Shown: positions 1-11,021 of the stretch, in pieces | Position numbering within the stretch: position 1 is the first letter of the stretch | Layout of the letters: each line of letters starts with the position of its first letter | DNA from: Dactylonectria macrodidyma | Taxonomy: Eukaryota; Ascomycota; Sordariomycetes; Hypocreales; Nectriaceae | Direction: 5' to 3' | Assembly (NCBI GenBank): GCA_020744425.1 | Contig: JAGMUV010000002.1 | Location: 3,454,501-3,518,500, forward strand | Length of the DNA: 64,000 nt | Notes under the pieces: model-generated | What the model saw: only the letters and a program-made list of their open reading frames with translations | Database searches by the model: none | What the model was told of the DNA's origin: nothing | Program-made: the position numbers and the translations under genes

Positions 1-1190
1 GCACGGGCACAACAATAACAGCAGCAAACACGTCGCACAGCTTCACCCGTAATACTCTCAGAACTCAAAATTAATATCTCCGAGAGGCGTGTGCATGCAT
101 CTACATCATCGCGAATGCCGATTTCCGTTGGGGCTCTGCTCGGCGAGCATGGGTGTGCTGCCAGGCCGTTCAAAACGTTTGGCTAGCCCTACGGGCTGCA
201 GGACATGATCAGATCGTGGGGCGGTGGGAAAGGTGCAACACACCAAAAGATGGGCTTCGATGACGTTGGGCCAGGTGCTGAGTGGTTACATCATGGACAG
301 CATCTGGGCTCCCTCACAGAAACGAAACAAAGAAACCACTCCATCGGTCGCTTTGGGGAGGGAGCTTGGGAGCTTCCATGGGTCCCCTGTCAAGAACTTC
401 TGTGAGGGCGACCAAACGAAACCGTTGCCAACGCTGATTGGACGCAGGCGGCGGCAGGGCGCTTGAATCTCTATTCTTGATACTCGATGGGGCTAGCACA
501 AACCAACAAGCACCGTCTCGGGTAGTGAAGCATCCATTCACCTCCCCACAAGTGGGTGACAGCGGGCGAGACAAGCGGGCGGCCTGCACGCCACATTGGC
601 AGCTCGGAGAGTTCTGACCTCTTCTTCCCTGGCAGCGATAGTGGCACGTCGTTTGATTCTATGCCGCTTCAGGAAGGCTTGCTTACTGGCCTCGGCCCCC
701 ATGCCCTGGGGTGAAGCTTGATCCTAGTCTTCAAGAACCGTGGCACGGCCGCGAGCGGACCCCAATCGTCCTTTTGCTGCTCGCTGATTCGTCTCATTGA
801 AGGCCTCCCGGTCGGACTCCCCGCGATCATGGAGCTCCAGCCACACATCGCGGCAGCGACCATGAGCCTCCCCAGGGCCTGGGGTCTGGTGCGCAAGCTC
901 CCGATTCTATCTTTGACGCTACAGAGGCATCCGGAGTTGAGAGGGACATTGGGTGGCCTGCTCGATGCTAGACGCATCTCATAAATATCATGGCTCCGGA
1001 CAGAGGATACCGCTCCACATCAACAGCCATTGAGCTTCCTGCTTGTGTATCAGACATTCAAGGCCTTCCTCACTGGGCCGACTTCACAAGCGCAACAGAG
1101 CTCCTGACTTACACGCTCAAAGCCATCCCTCACTTCAACCTTCAGCAACACCTACCCATCCACACAATCATCCATTTGACGGCATTCATC
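1..1190. other. 5' intergenic stretch, no gene seen
   Basis: Only short overlapping ORFs lie here and none has recognisable motifs or a convincing start. The upstream extension of the next ORF (from 990) reads as untranslated leader sequence. The stretch probably holds the promoter and 5' UTR of the gene starting at 1191, and possibly the end of a gene lying to the left. Confidence 0.4.
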
Positions 1191-1883
1191 ATGTCTCGCC
1201 AACCCGATTACAGTCGAGACTACTATAGTCGACCCAGCAGCTCCAGTCGGAATTGGAGCGAAGAGGCTGTCCGGGGCAGCTGGGAATCGAGCTATCAACG
1301 GTCAACAGTCGCCTCTCCCCAAGACCGTACCTCATCCTGGAGAGGTGCAACAACTCCGGATTACAGTGCACGGGCCGGCATGGTTGACAATTGGCTCGGT
1401 ACGCAAAGAACCCATGACCCTTCGAGGCCTATGTACTCCGTTCCCGAATTTGTGACTCCCGACTCTTCGCCGGTCATCAGCGACAGCTCAGCGACCTTTC
1501 AGACCAGGCCCAACTTTGGGCACTCACCGGCCATCAGCGACGGCTCGGCAACCTTTCAATCGCGCCCGGTATATGCATCTCGGCAGGCAGACAGGACGCC
1601 AGTGGTGCCTCCCGATTACTACACATCGTCTCCAAGCAGGACGACATGGAGGCCGAGTCCCGGTCAGGGCTCCTCATCCCGAGGGGCAACGTCTCATTCC
1701 ACCCACAACTCTGTCGACTATGACTTGCGAGGGGTTGGCTCATTCGCCGATGGCGATCGTTCGAGGTTAGATTACTCCCTTGTCCCGGTCCCCCAAAGAG
1801 CAAGCACTAACACGAGGACTAGACGTAGTAAGGATGTCAAGTACAAGCCGCTCAGCAACTGGTTCGACTTGTGGCTCCCCTGA
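1191..1883 (+). CDS. Small Ser/Tyr/Arg-rich disordered protein, unknown
   Basis: I do not recognise this gene. The start is placed at the ATG at 1191, in the context catcATG, giving 230 residues without introns. The in-frame ATG at 990 would add a stretch that looks like leader sequence. The protein is low in hydrophobic residues and rich in Ser, Arg, Tyr and Pro, so it is probably disordered. Residues around 95-130 hold an imperfect tandem duplication with the core ISD-x-SATFQ-x-RP. The C terminus is basic, then ends in a short aromatic stretch (SNWFDLWLP). No signal peptide or membrane segment is visible. It could be lineage-specific, or a chance ORF, although its length and internal duplication argue for a gene. 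Confidence 0.5.
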   Translation: MSRQPDYSRDYYSRPSSSSRNWSEEAVRGSWESSYQRSTVASPQDRTSSWRGATTPDYSARAGMVDNWLGTQRTHDPSRPMYSVPEFVTPDSSPVISDSSATFQTRPNFGHSPAISDGSATFQSRPVYASRQADRTPVVPPDYYTSSPSRTTWRPSPGQGSSSRGATSHSTHNSVDYDLRGVGSFADGDRSRLDYSLVPVPQRASTNTRTRRSKDVKYKPLSNWFDLWLP

Positions 1884-2484
1884 TTCAAGAATGCAAAATT
1901 CGGGTGTCTTTCTGACATCCTTGCTCAAGGGGTGTACGGTACTTTACGCAGGAATTTTTTTTGGTTATAGAATGGTGCCTATCGGGTTGATGGCATTGGG
2001 CACAAGGTTAGAGTGCATTTCTTAGATGGGGTCTCTTTTTCTTTCTACTCCTCCACTCGTTTGGACCCCTCTCTCCCTTTTCTTTTTTCTTTTCTATTTT
2101 TCTATTTTTCTATTTTTCCATTTTCCATTTTCCATTTCATTCTCTTTTCCATTTCATCTTCTTTCACTCGCTCTTACAATACCTCATGGTCGTTGGCAGC
2201 ACACGTTGATGGGCCGAGTCGCAAGATTTGTCCGGAGTTCTCATGTCCCCACCACCATTCGCTTCACATTTCTCCACTTCACACTTTACTTCACTTCACT
2301 TCACTCGCTGCCGGTTTCAAAGGCAATTTTCTTTACTTTTTGCAAGAGATCTTACTTATTTAAGACCTCCAATTTCTTCTCAAGAGAGATATCTGTTTCT
2401 TTCTCATCTATTTCTCGTCTCTGTCTACTATTTGTCGTTGTGATCTATTCCACTCTGTGTCTTCTTTTCTCTAAATATCCGCAT
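1884..2484. other. Pyrimidine-rich intergenic stretch between convergent genes
   Basis: This is the space between the 3' ends of two convergent genes. From about 2030 to 2480 the plus strand is strongly T/C-rich, with runs such as repeated tctatttttc and cacttcacttcact. ORFs of up to 175 residues here arise from that composition and have no protein-like features. The stretch probably holds the 3' UTRs and poly(A) signals of both neighbours. Confidence 0.45.
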
Positions 2485-3907
2485 TTATTTCTCGGCGTGT
2501 TCCTTATACAGAGCCTCCAGACCTTGGAGCAGATCGTTCTTGATGTCCTCTAGTCCCTCAACGCCGATGCTAACACGGAGAAGCCTCTTGTCAACATCGG
2601 GATCCGTCATGGCCCGCCACTCGATGAGACTCTCCACGCCGCCAAGGCTCGTGGCGTGATGGAACAAGTGCAGCTTGCTGGGTAACCGCTTCGCGATGTC
2701 ACCATCCTTGAGGTATATGGCGAAGACGGGGCCCCATCCACCCGGCATTTGGCGTCGTAGCCAGCTGTCCTCGACAGCTGCCTCGGGTTGGAGACTGGCG
2801 TGTTGGATGCGCTCGACCACCTTGCTGACCACTGAGGATGGATCCTTTCGCTGCTCAGCAAGCCAGGCGACGACCGCCGTGGCCGTGGCGCTCTGACGAG
2901 TGACGCGCAGCTCAAAGGTGCGCAGCGAGCGGATGCCCAGCCAGCCCTCGAGGCTGCCCATGACAGAGCCGAGCACGAGCCGATCCTGGCGCAGCGAATC
3001 GATCCAGCCCTCGTGCTTGGGGTTGATGGCCAGCACGCCGCATAGGAGGTCGGAGTGGCCGCCGATGTACTTGGTGCCGCTGTGCATCACAAAGTCGGCG
3101 CCGTGCCGGAAGGGGTCCTGTAGCGGGGGCGGCGCAAACGTCGCGTCGACAGTGAGGTAGGCGCCGGCCTTGCGGGCCTTTTCAGCATAGAAGTCGAGGT
3201 CGCGGGCCTCTCCCGTGGGGTTCAGAGGCGTCTCGACGTGAATGACATCGCCGGGTCCGAGGTCCTCGACGGCGCAGTCAAGTGGCAGCTCCTTGAGGCC
3301 GGTGAGGCGGTTCAGCACCTTAATGACGCCGTGGCAGCCGTGGTAGCCGTCGCCGATGGCGATGCGCTTGGGGTTGAGGTGGACGAGCATGGCGTGGAAG
3401 GCCGAGAGCCCCGAGCCATACGTCAACGACGGCGCGCCGAGAAGCGCCGTGAGGATGGCCTCGAGCCGGGTGGTGTTAGGAGACGAGTAGCGGGAGTAGA
3501 CATGGGAATCCCGGGGAGCATTGGGCTATAGGCGCTGCGTTAGAAGTGTCTTTTGGTTTCTTGTTGGAGTTTGGGGGTTGAGTAGAATATTTCATCATGT
3601 TGCTCACGCCATCACTGGATGATGAGGCAGATAGACCCAAGATAGAAGAATGCCCGCTCTAAGGCATATACATACAAAAATATTGGCTTTGAAAGAATTG
3701 ACTTACATCGGTGTATTCTAATGGCTGGAGGAGATCTGGATCGGCGTTGTATCGGAACGTGGTGCTGACATGCATGGCGGGAGCTACCGCGCGATGCGTC
3801 GCAATATTGTCGTCGGCATGGACGCCCCGAGAAGCTAGCGATAGACCGGCAACGCCATTGCTCAGGTCGGCGGCATCCTGGCTGCTGGTAGTTTTATCTG
3901 TCGCCAT
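2485..3907 (-). CDS. PLP-dependent Cys/Met metabolism (trans-sulfuration family) enzyme
   Basis: Two exons on the minus strand, 3907-3707 and 3525-2485, give 413 residues. The 181-nt intron has donor GTAAGT, a CTAAC branch site and acceptor TATAG, and joins in phase 0. The fold-type I PLP family is shown by the substrate-side motif VYSRYSSPNTTRLE, the glycine-rich TYGSGLSAFHA, the aspartate segment TVDATFAPPP and the PLP-lysine motif SGTKYIGGHSD. Members of the family carry out cystathionine gamma-synthase, gamma-lyase or beta-lyase reactions in sulfur amino-acid exchange. The sequence looks closest to the fungal branch of less-characterised cystathionine gamma-synthase-like enzymes, so the exact reaction is left open. 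No mitochondrial or secretory signal is seen, so a cytosolic location is inferred. Confidence 0.9.
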
Positions 3908-4846
3908 GTTTTCGAGGTTTTGGTTTTGCTTAAGGAGGATGAGGGACGGATCAAGAGGCGGGGGGTGGGACGGCGTATGAACCCGAGGAGATGGGATACC
4001 TTGGACTAGATGCGCTGTTGCAGAAGTTGTCTGGTGTTGACTCTAGCTGAGGCTGAACCAATTCGATGCTTGGTTTGGAAGTCAAGAAAAGACGAGTGAC
4101 TCAGAAGAACTGGACGACGATGTGCTTAAGATATCATACTAGATTTCGCATGTTAGTCAGTAGGGCGCGCCGTGGGCCCAACAAGCGGGGCAAAGTCGTT
4201 TGTCTTGTCGTTGACAGCACGCCATTGGACTCGTGGATGCAGGATTGGATGCAAGCAGCGCTGTTATCCATCTTGGACACTCCGCCATCGGCCCATTCGG
4301 AGCAGTAGCGATGGCCTCATTTAACACTTTTTCTTTCAAGTAATCACAACATGTAATTGTTGCTGTGTCTCGTCCCAAAGGTGGGAAAGTACAAGTTCAG
4401 AAAGCATCTATATGGGAATCCCGAATCCCGTCACCACCCAGCCTAGATACCCCGCAAAGAGACTGGCTGGGATTCAGGACAACGAGACTTGCACGAATAG
4501 TTGCACCATATTGGCACCCTGGTCTGATAGATATCAACAAGGAGGTACTGTGACTCTTCAAATCATTTGATTTCCACATGTCATCTCATTAACATTAATT
4601 GGGTCATCGTGTTTCCCCCTTTCTCCTAGGGCAACATTGCCTTGCCCGTGATTCTTCAGTGCGATCCGGGCCAACCAAAGCGAGGGTCCTCTGCTTTCTA
4701 TCCATGTTGTACCCAATGTAGTAACGAATGCATCTCTAGCCATGGTCCGAACCGGTTGCCAAACGCCGCAGGAATAAAAAGTTCAGGTATCTCTAATACA
4801 TCGTCGAAATAAAAGGTATTGCGGCTCATCGCAGCAATAAACGCAC
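3908..4846. other. Intergenic stretch, no gene seen
   Basis: This lies between the start of the trans-sulfuration enzyme and the 3' end of the next minus-strand gene. Short ORFs on both strands (60-80 codons) have no motifs. It probably holds the promoter of the first and the 3' UTR of the second. Confidence 0.4.
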
Positions 4847-5853
4847 TCAGTGCATCTCTTGGCCTTCCGGGTTGGCCGTCCCCTTAAGCTGATCCATGGA
4901 GCCGAGTTCAGCTCCTTGCCCACTAGGAGCACGTTTGCGGCTGTGGATGAGGAAGCGGGAGACAGCAGGCTGGGCCGAGGCGTCCTTTTCCTTTTCTTGC
5001 GTCTCGGAAAATTTGGAGAAGAAGCCGCGCTTCCGGGGCTGAGGTTGCTTGTCTTCGAGGCCGACATCCTCAAAGCCTTCCTCAGCTGTGGCAGGCTGTC
5101 GTTCAAACGATCGGTCCATTGCTGATCGAGGGAGGCGAGGAAAGCGGGCAGAATCGAGACTCTGTCGACCAGGAAGATCGGGGTTCGTGATGGGAGACCG
5201 CGCAGAAACGTCCTACAAGCCCTAAGTTAGTCTTGCCGGTTTTTGGCGGGGTAGCCTCTGCAACAAGTTGATCGAGGCCGTTGGGGAGAGGGAGAGAGAG
5301 AGCGCACAAATGATCGGCGGTACGAATCGAAGGACTCTCGGGAGATGGAAAAGTGCTCGATATCGCCAAAACTGCTGCGGGTGTCGGTTGAGTTGCGAGA
5401 CAGGTACTTGCGAGGCCACTGGCCCTTGTCCTCGGTCGGTGAGGGCTATGCGCATGGTTAGGCTCATCGAATTCTTCTGGCTAGAATACCATCTGTGATG
5501 TCTTACCGGAAGATAGACGCCGCTGTCGTTGACGACTGTTGCGCGAGATAGTGTGTCAATAAAGTGGTCTTGTGATCGATGCCCGGATGCATTGTAGCCC
5601 ACCCCCGGTAGAGGGGTGGTCGCGTGGTCCGCGGAATTGCAAGGAGTAGATGGCATCACTTACCACTCATCTTGTATTCGCCAGTATCACGGCCCTTGGC
5701 GCTGCGGATGCTGAGGACGGATGATGCCTTGGAGCCGACGGTATCAACGCGCTCGAAGCCGGGGACATTGGGGGCATCTTGTCCCGGGCGAACGTTTTCG
5801 TCCGTGACGACGACGATGCCGGGGCGGCGAACGAAGGGGTTGCGGATGGGCAT
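4847..5853 (-). CDS. Conserved fungal protein of unknown function (4 exons)
   Basis: The exons are 5853-5664, 5535-5507, 5445-5308 and 5212-4847, giving 240 residues. All junctions are GT-AG and close in frame; exon 2 is only 29 nt. The N terminus is basic (MPIRNPFVRRPG), followed by FERVDTVGSKASSVLSIRS, then KMSVVNDSGVYLPPSP and a serine/arginine-rich middle (RNSTDTRSSFGDIEHFSIS). Next comes an acidic segment around EEGFEDVGLEDKQ and a basic RKRGFFSKFSE motif. The protein appears soluble and largely disordered, with many possible phosphorylation sites. I recognise the pattern as a conserved protein of Pezizomycotina but know of no assigned function. That the exons rebuild one coherent reading supports the model strongly. 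Confidence 0.82.
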
Positions 5854-8700
5854 GATTGGAGGCGGATGATGATGGAGGTATTATTATTGAGATGTGGATG
5901 CGAAGCCAGACTGCTGGATTGATGCTTGGTTGAGTGATGAAATCGATGAGCCTTTGTTGGTTTGTTGGTGTAATGCGGAGATGTAGGCGGAGGACTCGGA
6001 TCGGGATGGGGTCGAAGGAGGTGAGTTCCAGGAGAGAGAATCGGATGTACGGGCGACGAGAGAGGCAAGAGCGCCGGGGATGGAGACGAGGTGAGATGAA
6101 GGCGGGGGGGGGGGAGGTAATAAAGAGGGAGGTAAGAGGCAATGTATGAACTGGCAGTGAGATAGGCGCAGGACTAAAAACTACTGACTGACACCGGGAG
6201 CTACTTCGTAGCACGTACGTAGTCAACAGTAAGTAAAAGGTAGGGGTTTTAATTGAGTCGAGAACCGAGATTCGAGCTTGGTCTGGGGGAGCCGAGGATT
6301 TACATACTACGTTAGTGAAATAGACGGCGGATGCGATGGCAGTGAATCATGGCCAGTGGATCGATTCCCAGAAGTGGGTGATGGTAATTAGTGGATCGAT
6401 TGCAAAGTGGAACGAACGGCCGAGGAGGACAGGACAGGCCAGCCAACTTTCTTCTTCTCAAACAGGGCGGCTCCAATGTTGACTTGCTTGACGGTGGAGA
6501 CTGGAGAACTGGAGACCCGAGACTGGCTGATGATTAACTGGAGACTGGGAATACTGGAAGTGGTGCCGCGGCCGCGGCTGTGGTCGTGGCAGTGGACGGG
6601 ATGGATGAGATGTGGAGAATCCGACCAAGTACCTAAGTACGTAGTGCAAGATAATAGGTCAAAGACGAAGTGAGAGACCAAGACCATTTCCCCATTGTTG
6701 AAGCAAGTCAGCGAATCGGTTGGTACACGGCCCCAACATGGCAATGGCTTGGTCTCAGATATGCTGGTAGATGCACTAAACATGGCAAAAACGGGCAAGG
6801 GTTGGTGCGGCAAGCTGGTAGCACAGCCATGTGCAACGGCCTTTTGGGTGTGAAGGAGGACGTCAGCAGGCCCCGACGAACAGTATGATGGGGCTAGGTC
6901 AAGCCAAAGGGGCAGAGGGACAAAGCCTGAATCGAGCACCAGTACAGATTAGGGAGTAGTGATTCCAGCATCCACTGAGAAGTGCTTAAGAAAATGTTGA
7001 AAGCCAGGTACAAACGGGCTAGGAAAAACCATTCGAAGGTCAGAGGTGTCCAAAGCATGGTATGCCGTCATCGGAATCAAATGGGGTCATAGTCAACACC
7101 ACTCTTTGCCTGTTCCAGGAACAACCACCATCTAAACCAGGCAAGATCAGACTTTGATTTTCTGGCCGGGTTCTGGCCGGACTTCTGCAGTAACACCCCC
7201 CCGGCGCAGCGGGAACACGTTCCCATTCATCCAAGCCATCCAAGCCATCCAAGCCATCCAAGCCATCCAAGCCATCCAAGCCATCCTTCACTGCAAGTCA
7301 AGTATGTACAGGATGCACAGAACTAGACTAACCCACACACACTCATCATGATGCGCAGCCAGCTCACACACCAGCTTCCAACCAACCGAGTTATACCTCG
7401 CTAGATACCAAAACACAATAAATCGGCGTCAGGATGCCTTATCTCAGCAAAATCGACGTGTAGATCGGCATGGATGGGTCCTGACGGATGCAACTGCGGA
7501 AGCCCACAATCTCACCATCCCACAATTCCAGGTCCGCCCTTTTTGCCCCTCCTACTACGTACCTCCAAGCCCTTCGTGCTTCCTTCGTGCTTCCTTCGTT
7601 TCGCCCAGCTTCGCCCCTTTCGCCCTCCTCCATTTCGGGACGCGGGGGGTTGATCGACGCCGATACGCCGAGTCCCGACATCTGCCAGGGACCTCCGAGC
7701 CCTCTGTCGTCACCTTTCACGGCGTTTGGCCCGGTTCGGCATGGCTTCGTTTCTCACCACCTTGCAGAGTTGCATCTTTTCCACACAGCCCTCCTGGACC
7801 GGCTGGCTTGGCACTGCTCACTCAGATCGATGCTTTGGCTGAAGGTGATTCTTCACTTTGCAACATGAATGCTGATTGCAGATGATGCAGACTAGAATTG
7901 GCAAGGCTGGCTGGGTCAACTCTGCCCATTTGTCTGACTGTTTGTATGTGCGTTTGAATGTCAGTCCACCTGCAAATTGCAAGTCTCTGAATCGTATCAG
8001 AGCCTGACCGATTCATAGGTCAACTGCGGCGACTCCTACCCTTGCCTATGCATGCCGCTTCCACCACTCACCCTCAGCCAAAATGGTTGATGAGTGAACG
8101 AGTAGTTGTTGCGATCCCCTCCCTGGTGTTTAGCTCCGGCCCATCCGAGTAAGTGGACCGACATGGACCCGCTGATCCGGACTTCCTCGGGACATTATTA
8201 GGGCCCGGGCGACGACATTGACCGATGCGATCTCGGTAGTGAGGGAGTAGATGTGAATTTGAATTTTTCTTCTGTTGCTGGTTTGTTTCATTTGGCCTCT
8301 ATTTTAGCTTTGGCGTTTGGACGAGCATCAGTTGCTCGTCGAATTTGGGTTGAGACAGCATGATGGCGGACCAGAGGCCTCGACTTGTGCTACGAGTGAC
8401 GGATACGTTAAAGTTTTTCTTGCTTAAATTCCGAGGGTGCTGCCTGTAGATTTGGTAATGCGAACGACGCCAGGCCCAGGACAACAGTAAATCATAAGGG
8501 TAGAAGGATTCTGCTTCATTATGCATGCCTTCCTGCCCCAACCCATCCCTCGCGATGCCTCAACCAGCTGAAAAAGCTAGATATTAAAAAGACCAGATGC
8601 CCGTAAGGATAAAAACCTCCCCTCTCTCCTTCCAGGCTCTTTACCTTGAATACATCAACTACTAATGACCATCGCAACTTTGCAAGTGTATTCACAACAA
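5854..8700. other. Gene-poor stretch with a tandem repeat
   Basis: About 2.8 kb without a convincing gene. ORFs of 60-183 codons (for example the minus strand at 6388-6939) lack motifs and carry the Ser/Pro/His/Arg bias of chance ORFs. The left end is probably the promoter of the minus-strand gene ending at 5853. The only clear structure is the 9-bp tandem repeat listed separately. Confidence 0.4.
7228..7286. repeat. 9-bp tandem repeat (catccaagc), about 6.5 copies
   Basis: The unit catccaagc is repeated without change over 59 nt. Because the unit is a multiple of three, all frames stay open across it, which gives short Gly-Leu-Asp or Ile-Gln-Ala repeats in chance ORFs. It is a minisatellite-like array in intergenic DNA. 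Confidence 0.9.
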
Positions 8701-10384
8701 TGGCTTTCGCGTGCTTGCCATTCGATGTCCAAGCTGCGATATGGGATGCTCTGGCTGAGAAGGACATTGACATAACCGAAAAGAAGACTGCAATAACTCG
8801 CCCTCTTGCTAGCTACTCAGTAGCTTGTAAGGAATGGCAATCCGGTTTCGAATGCAAGATCTGGCGGCGTTTATCGCTAACGCAGTTCCACCTACCCGAC
8901 TTTGAGAATATTCTCGTTGCGTTCCCGTATAGAAGGAGCTTCATCTAGGACATCCATCTTCAGATCGAGCTTCAGGGATACACATGTACGACCTGTATCA
9001 ATTTCAGGAATCCACCACATGAGAAGCTTAATAGTAATAAATCCTTCGAGGATGCAACCTTTCGACTATTTTCTTGCTTGAGTAGCTGGGAAACGCGGCC
9101 TGCTGCAAGGTGTTGGAATCAGCGCTGTTTCGCCTAGCGACAGGAAACACACCTTCCAAGCCGATGTGTATCTTGATGCAGAGGATTTCGCAGAGACAAC
9201 TGGAGAGGATCAATACCATATCGACAGGGAGGAACCGCATAATTCGTGGTACGGGTGGTCCCACGGCCGACGGATCGAGGCCCCCGATCTCGCGACGCTG
9301 GAAAGGTTCTTCCGCGCTATCATACATCCCAAATTGAGGATAAGGCGCTCCCCCAGGTTCCAGTGATTCAGTCACTACTTCTCCGACGACAGACTCGACG
9401 TATGATAGGAATGGAAGCCTTGCAAAGCATTTTCCACAGCCTGCCTCGGCTCGAGGCGCTTACATGGGAACCTTGGCCGGGCTTTTGGCGTTCGACTTCT
9501 TGGTGGTTATGATGTGGATAAAGGTATGCTTGGGCTATGTAGACTTAGATGGGAAGCGGTAGATGACCCTCTAAGCTGATTTTTCTTGTAAACGGATTTA
9601 ATTGCTAACATCTTGATAGTGTACATCGAAATTATTACAGTATCTCCCGCAGACACTGAGAAACCTCGTACTATTTGAGGAGTTTAATGAGGATTTTGAC
9701 TGGATATATCGGCACAATTATATTACTGCCGAACGGCCCATTCGTCCAGAGCTTATACGCACGCCATCCCTTGCCGTCGGACTTGCCTTAGAATCAAGAA
9801 GTCTTCTTATGACAACACTATCTGCATCATAACTCGTCGATGCCCAGGACTTCTTAGCAGCGACAACCGGGCCGGCGAAGGATGAGACTTGGCATATGCT
9901 CAAACGCCTTAGTCTATCGTCTCTACTCCTGCGAGATGAGGGGCGCGCCGGCAACGTCACGGCTATGCTAATGGATACCGCCAGGTCCGCCCTACGCATG
10001 CCCAGGCTCCAGTCGTTGGAGATCTAGATTGGCATGAGGAGGGCTGCCTGCGTCTTCCGGTATTGTAGAAAAGGAGCTGTTTCTCCAATCACCTGGTGTG
10101 GCAAATTGTCACTTGATCTAACCCAACCTGATCTTTGCGAGTTGTGGCAAGTCGTGGCACAAAAGCACACCGCTGGTCCTCTAGAGCTCGGAGCGCACCA
10201 TCCTGTGTTGGATTCGCAATGTGTCAAGTCCTACGCTGACGCCGTCACGCAACTCGAGCTCTGTAGCAGAGTTGCCCACCCTACCTCACTGGAAGAGATC
10301 CGAAGGGAGGCGAATCGATATGCGTTCCCGCCAGGTGCTAGAAGAAGAAGAAGAAGAAGAAAAAGAAGAAATTATGTTCGGTAG
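8701..10384 (+). pseudogene. Decayed F-box-like protein gene (DUF6546 type)
   Basis: The reading starts with an intact N terminus (MAFACLPFDVQAAIWDAL) that looks like the F-box-like start of fungal proteins with a C-terminal DUF6546-type region. It runs 82 codons to a stop at 8946-8948, yet clear protein sequence continues in frame behind it (DIHLQIELQGYTC). The reading then shifts frame several times: a block at about 9150-9366 (YLDAEDFAETTGEDQ), another at about 9330-9512 (LPRLEALTWEPW), a likely intron at 9524-9619, and a block from about 9650 to 10384. The last block has stops in the middle, one where family members are expected to have Trp (LEI-stop-IG). It contains ACVFRYCRKGAVSPITW and the C-terminal TSLEEIRREANRYAFP. 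At least two stops and two frameshifts mean that no full protein can be made. The family name is from memory of the pattern. Confidence 0.75.
10341..10370 (+). repeat. GAA trinucleotide run at the pseudogene 3' end
   Basis: About nine GAA units with one interruption encode an Arg/Lys-rich tail in the pseudogene's last frame. The run sits where the conserved C terminus ends, so it may be a repeat expansion after loss of function. Confidence 0.85.
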
Positions 10385-11021
10385 GCCTCCATGGAAGAAC
10401 ACCGCATATAAATTTCCCTCTTCCACTAAACTAAACCCATTCGATCCTTTAGGGAACGAGTAATGATAAACCAAATTATAAAATAAACCCGAACTCCCTA
10501 AAAAAGCCGTAGATGTTCTACTAAATTAGTACATACTAGTGAACATGTATATCCTGATTTATTTAGAAAGAAAGGAGGTAAGTATATGCTTTATGATATG
10601 TGGTGTTTTTCTTCCATCCTTAGGCACCTAGGGCACGCTCGGCGGAGCTCCAACTGAATGTCTCTTGCCTTAGGCAGCCAAATACCTTAGGTGACGTTGA
10701 GTGTTGAATGTTGGTGTTGAGTGTTGTGTTAGCTGTTCGTGTGAACGGACTGGTTACGAGATAATTGACAACCGACTCCTTCCCCCTAGTTCTATTGATG
10801 ACACCTCGTGGCTCAGTTTCTCAGCCAACTTGAGATTTCTGAGCTGCACATCCTGTGCAACCACAACATGAGCTTGATCCCCTTTCCCCTTACTAAAAGG
10901 GCGGCTACTGCAGTCTCCCGTCCCCAACTCATTTGAACGTGTGACACAGCATCGATGGGGAGTCGCAGGGCCCCAGAAATAACTCGCCGGCGGTCTCAAA
11001 TCTGATCGGAGTTGGGAGATC
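10385..11021. other. AT-rich intergenic stretch
   Basis: No gene is seen. The first 200 bases are AT-rich (ttatttagaaagaaaggagg). Around 10690-10735 a short degenerate repeat of the type gttgagtgttg occurs. The right end is the presumed promoter of the gene starting at 11022. Confidence 0.4.
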
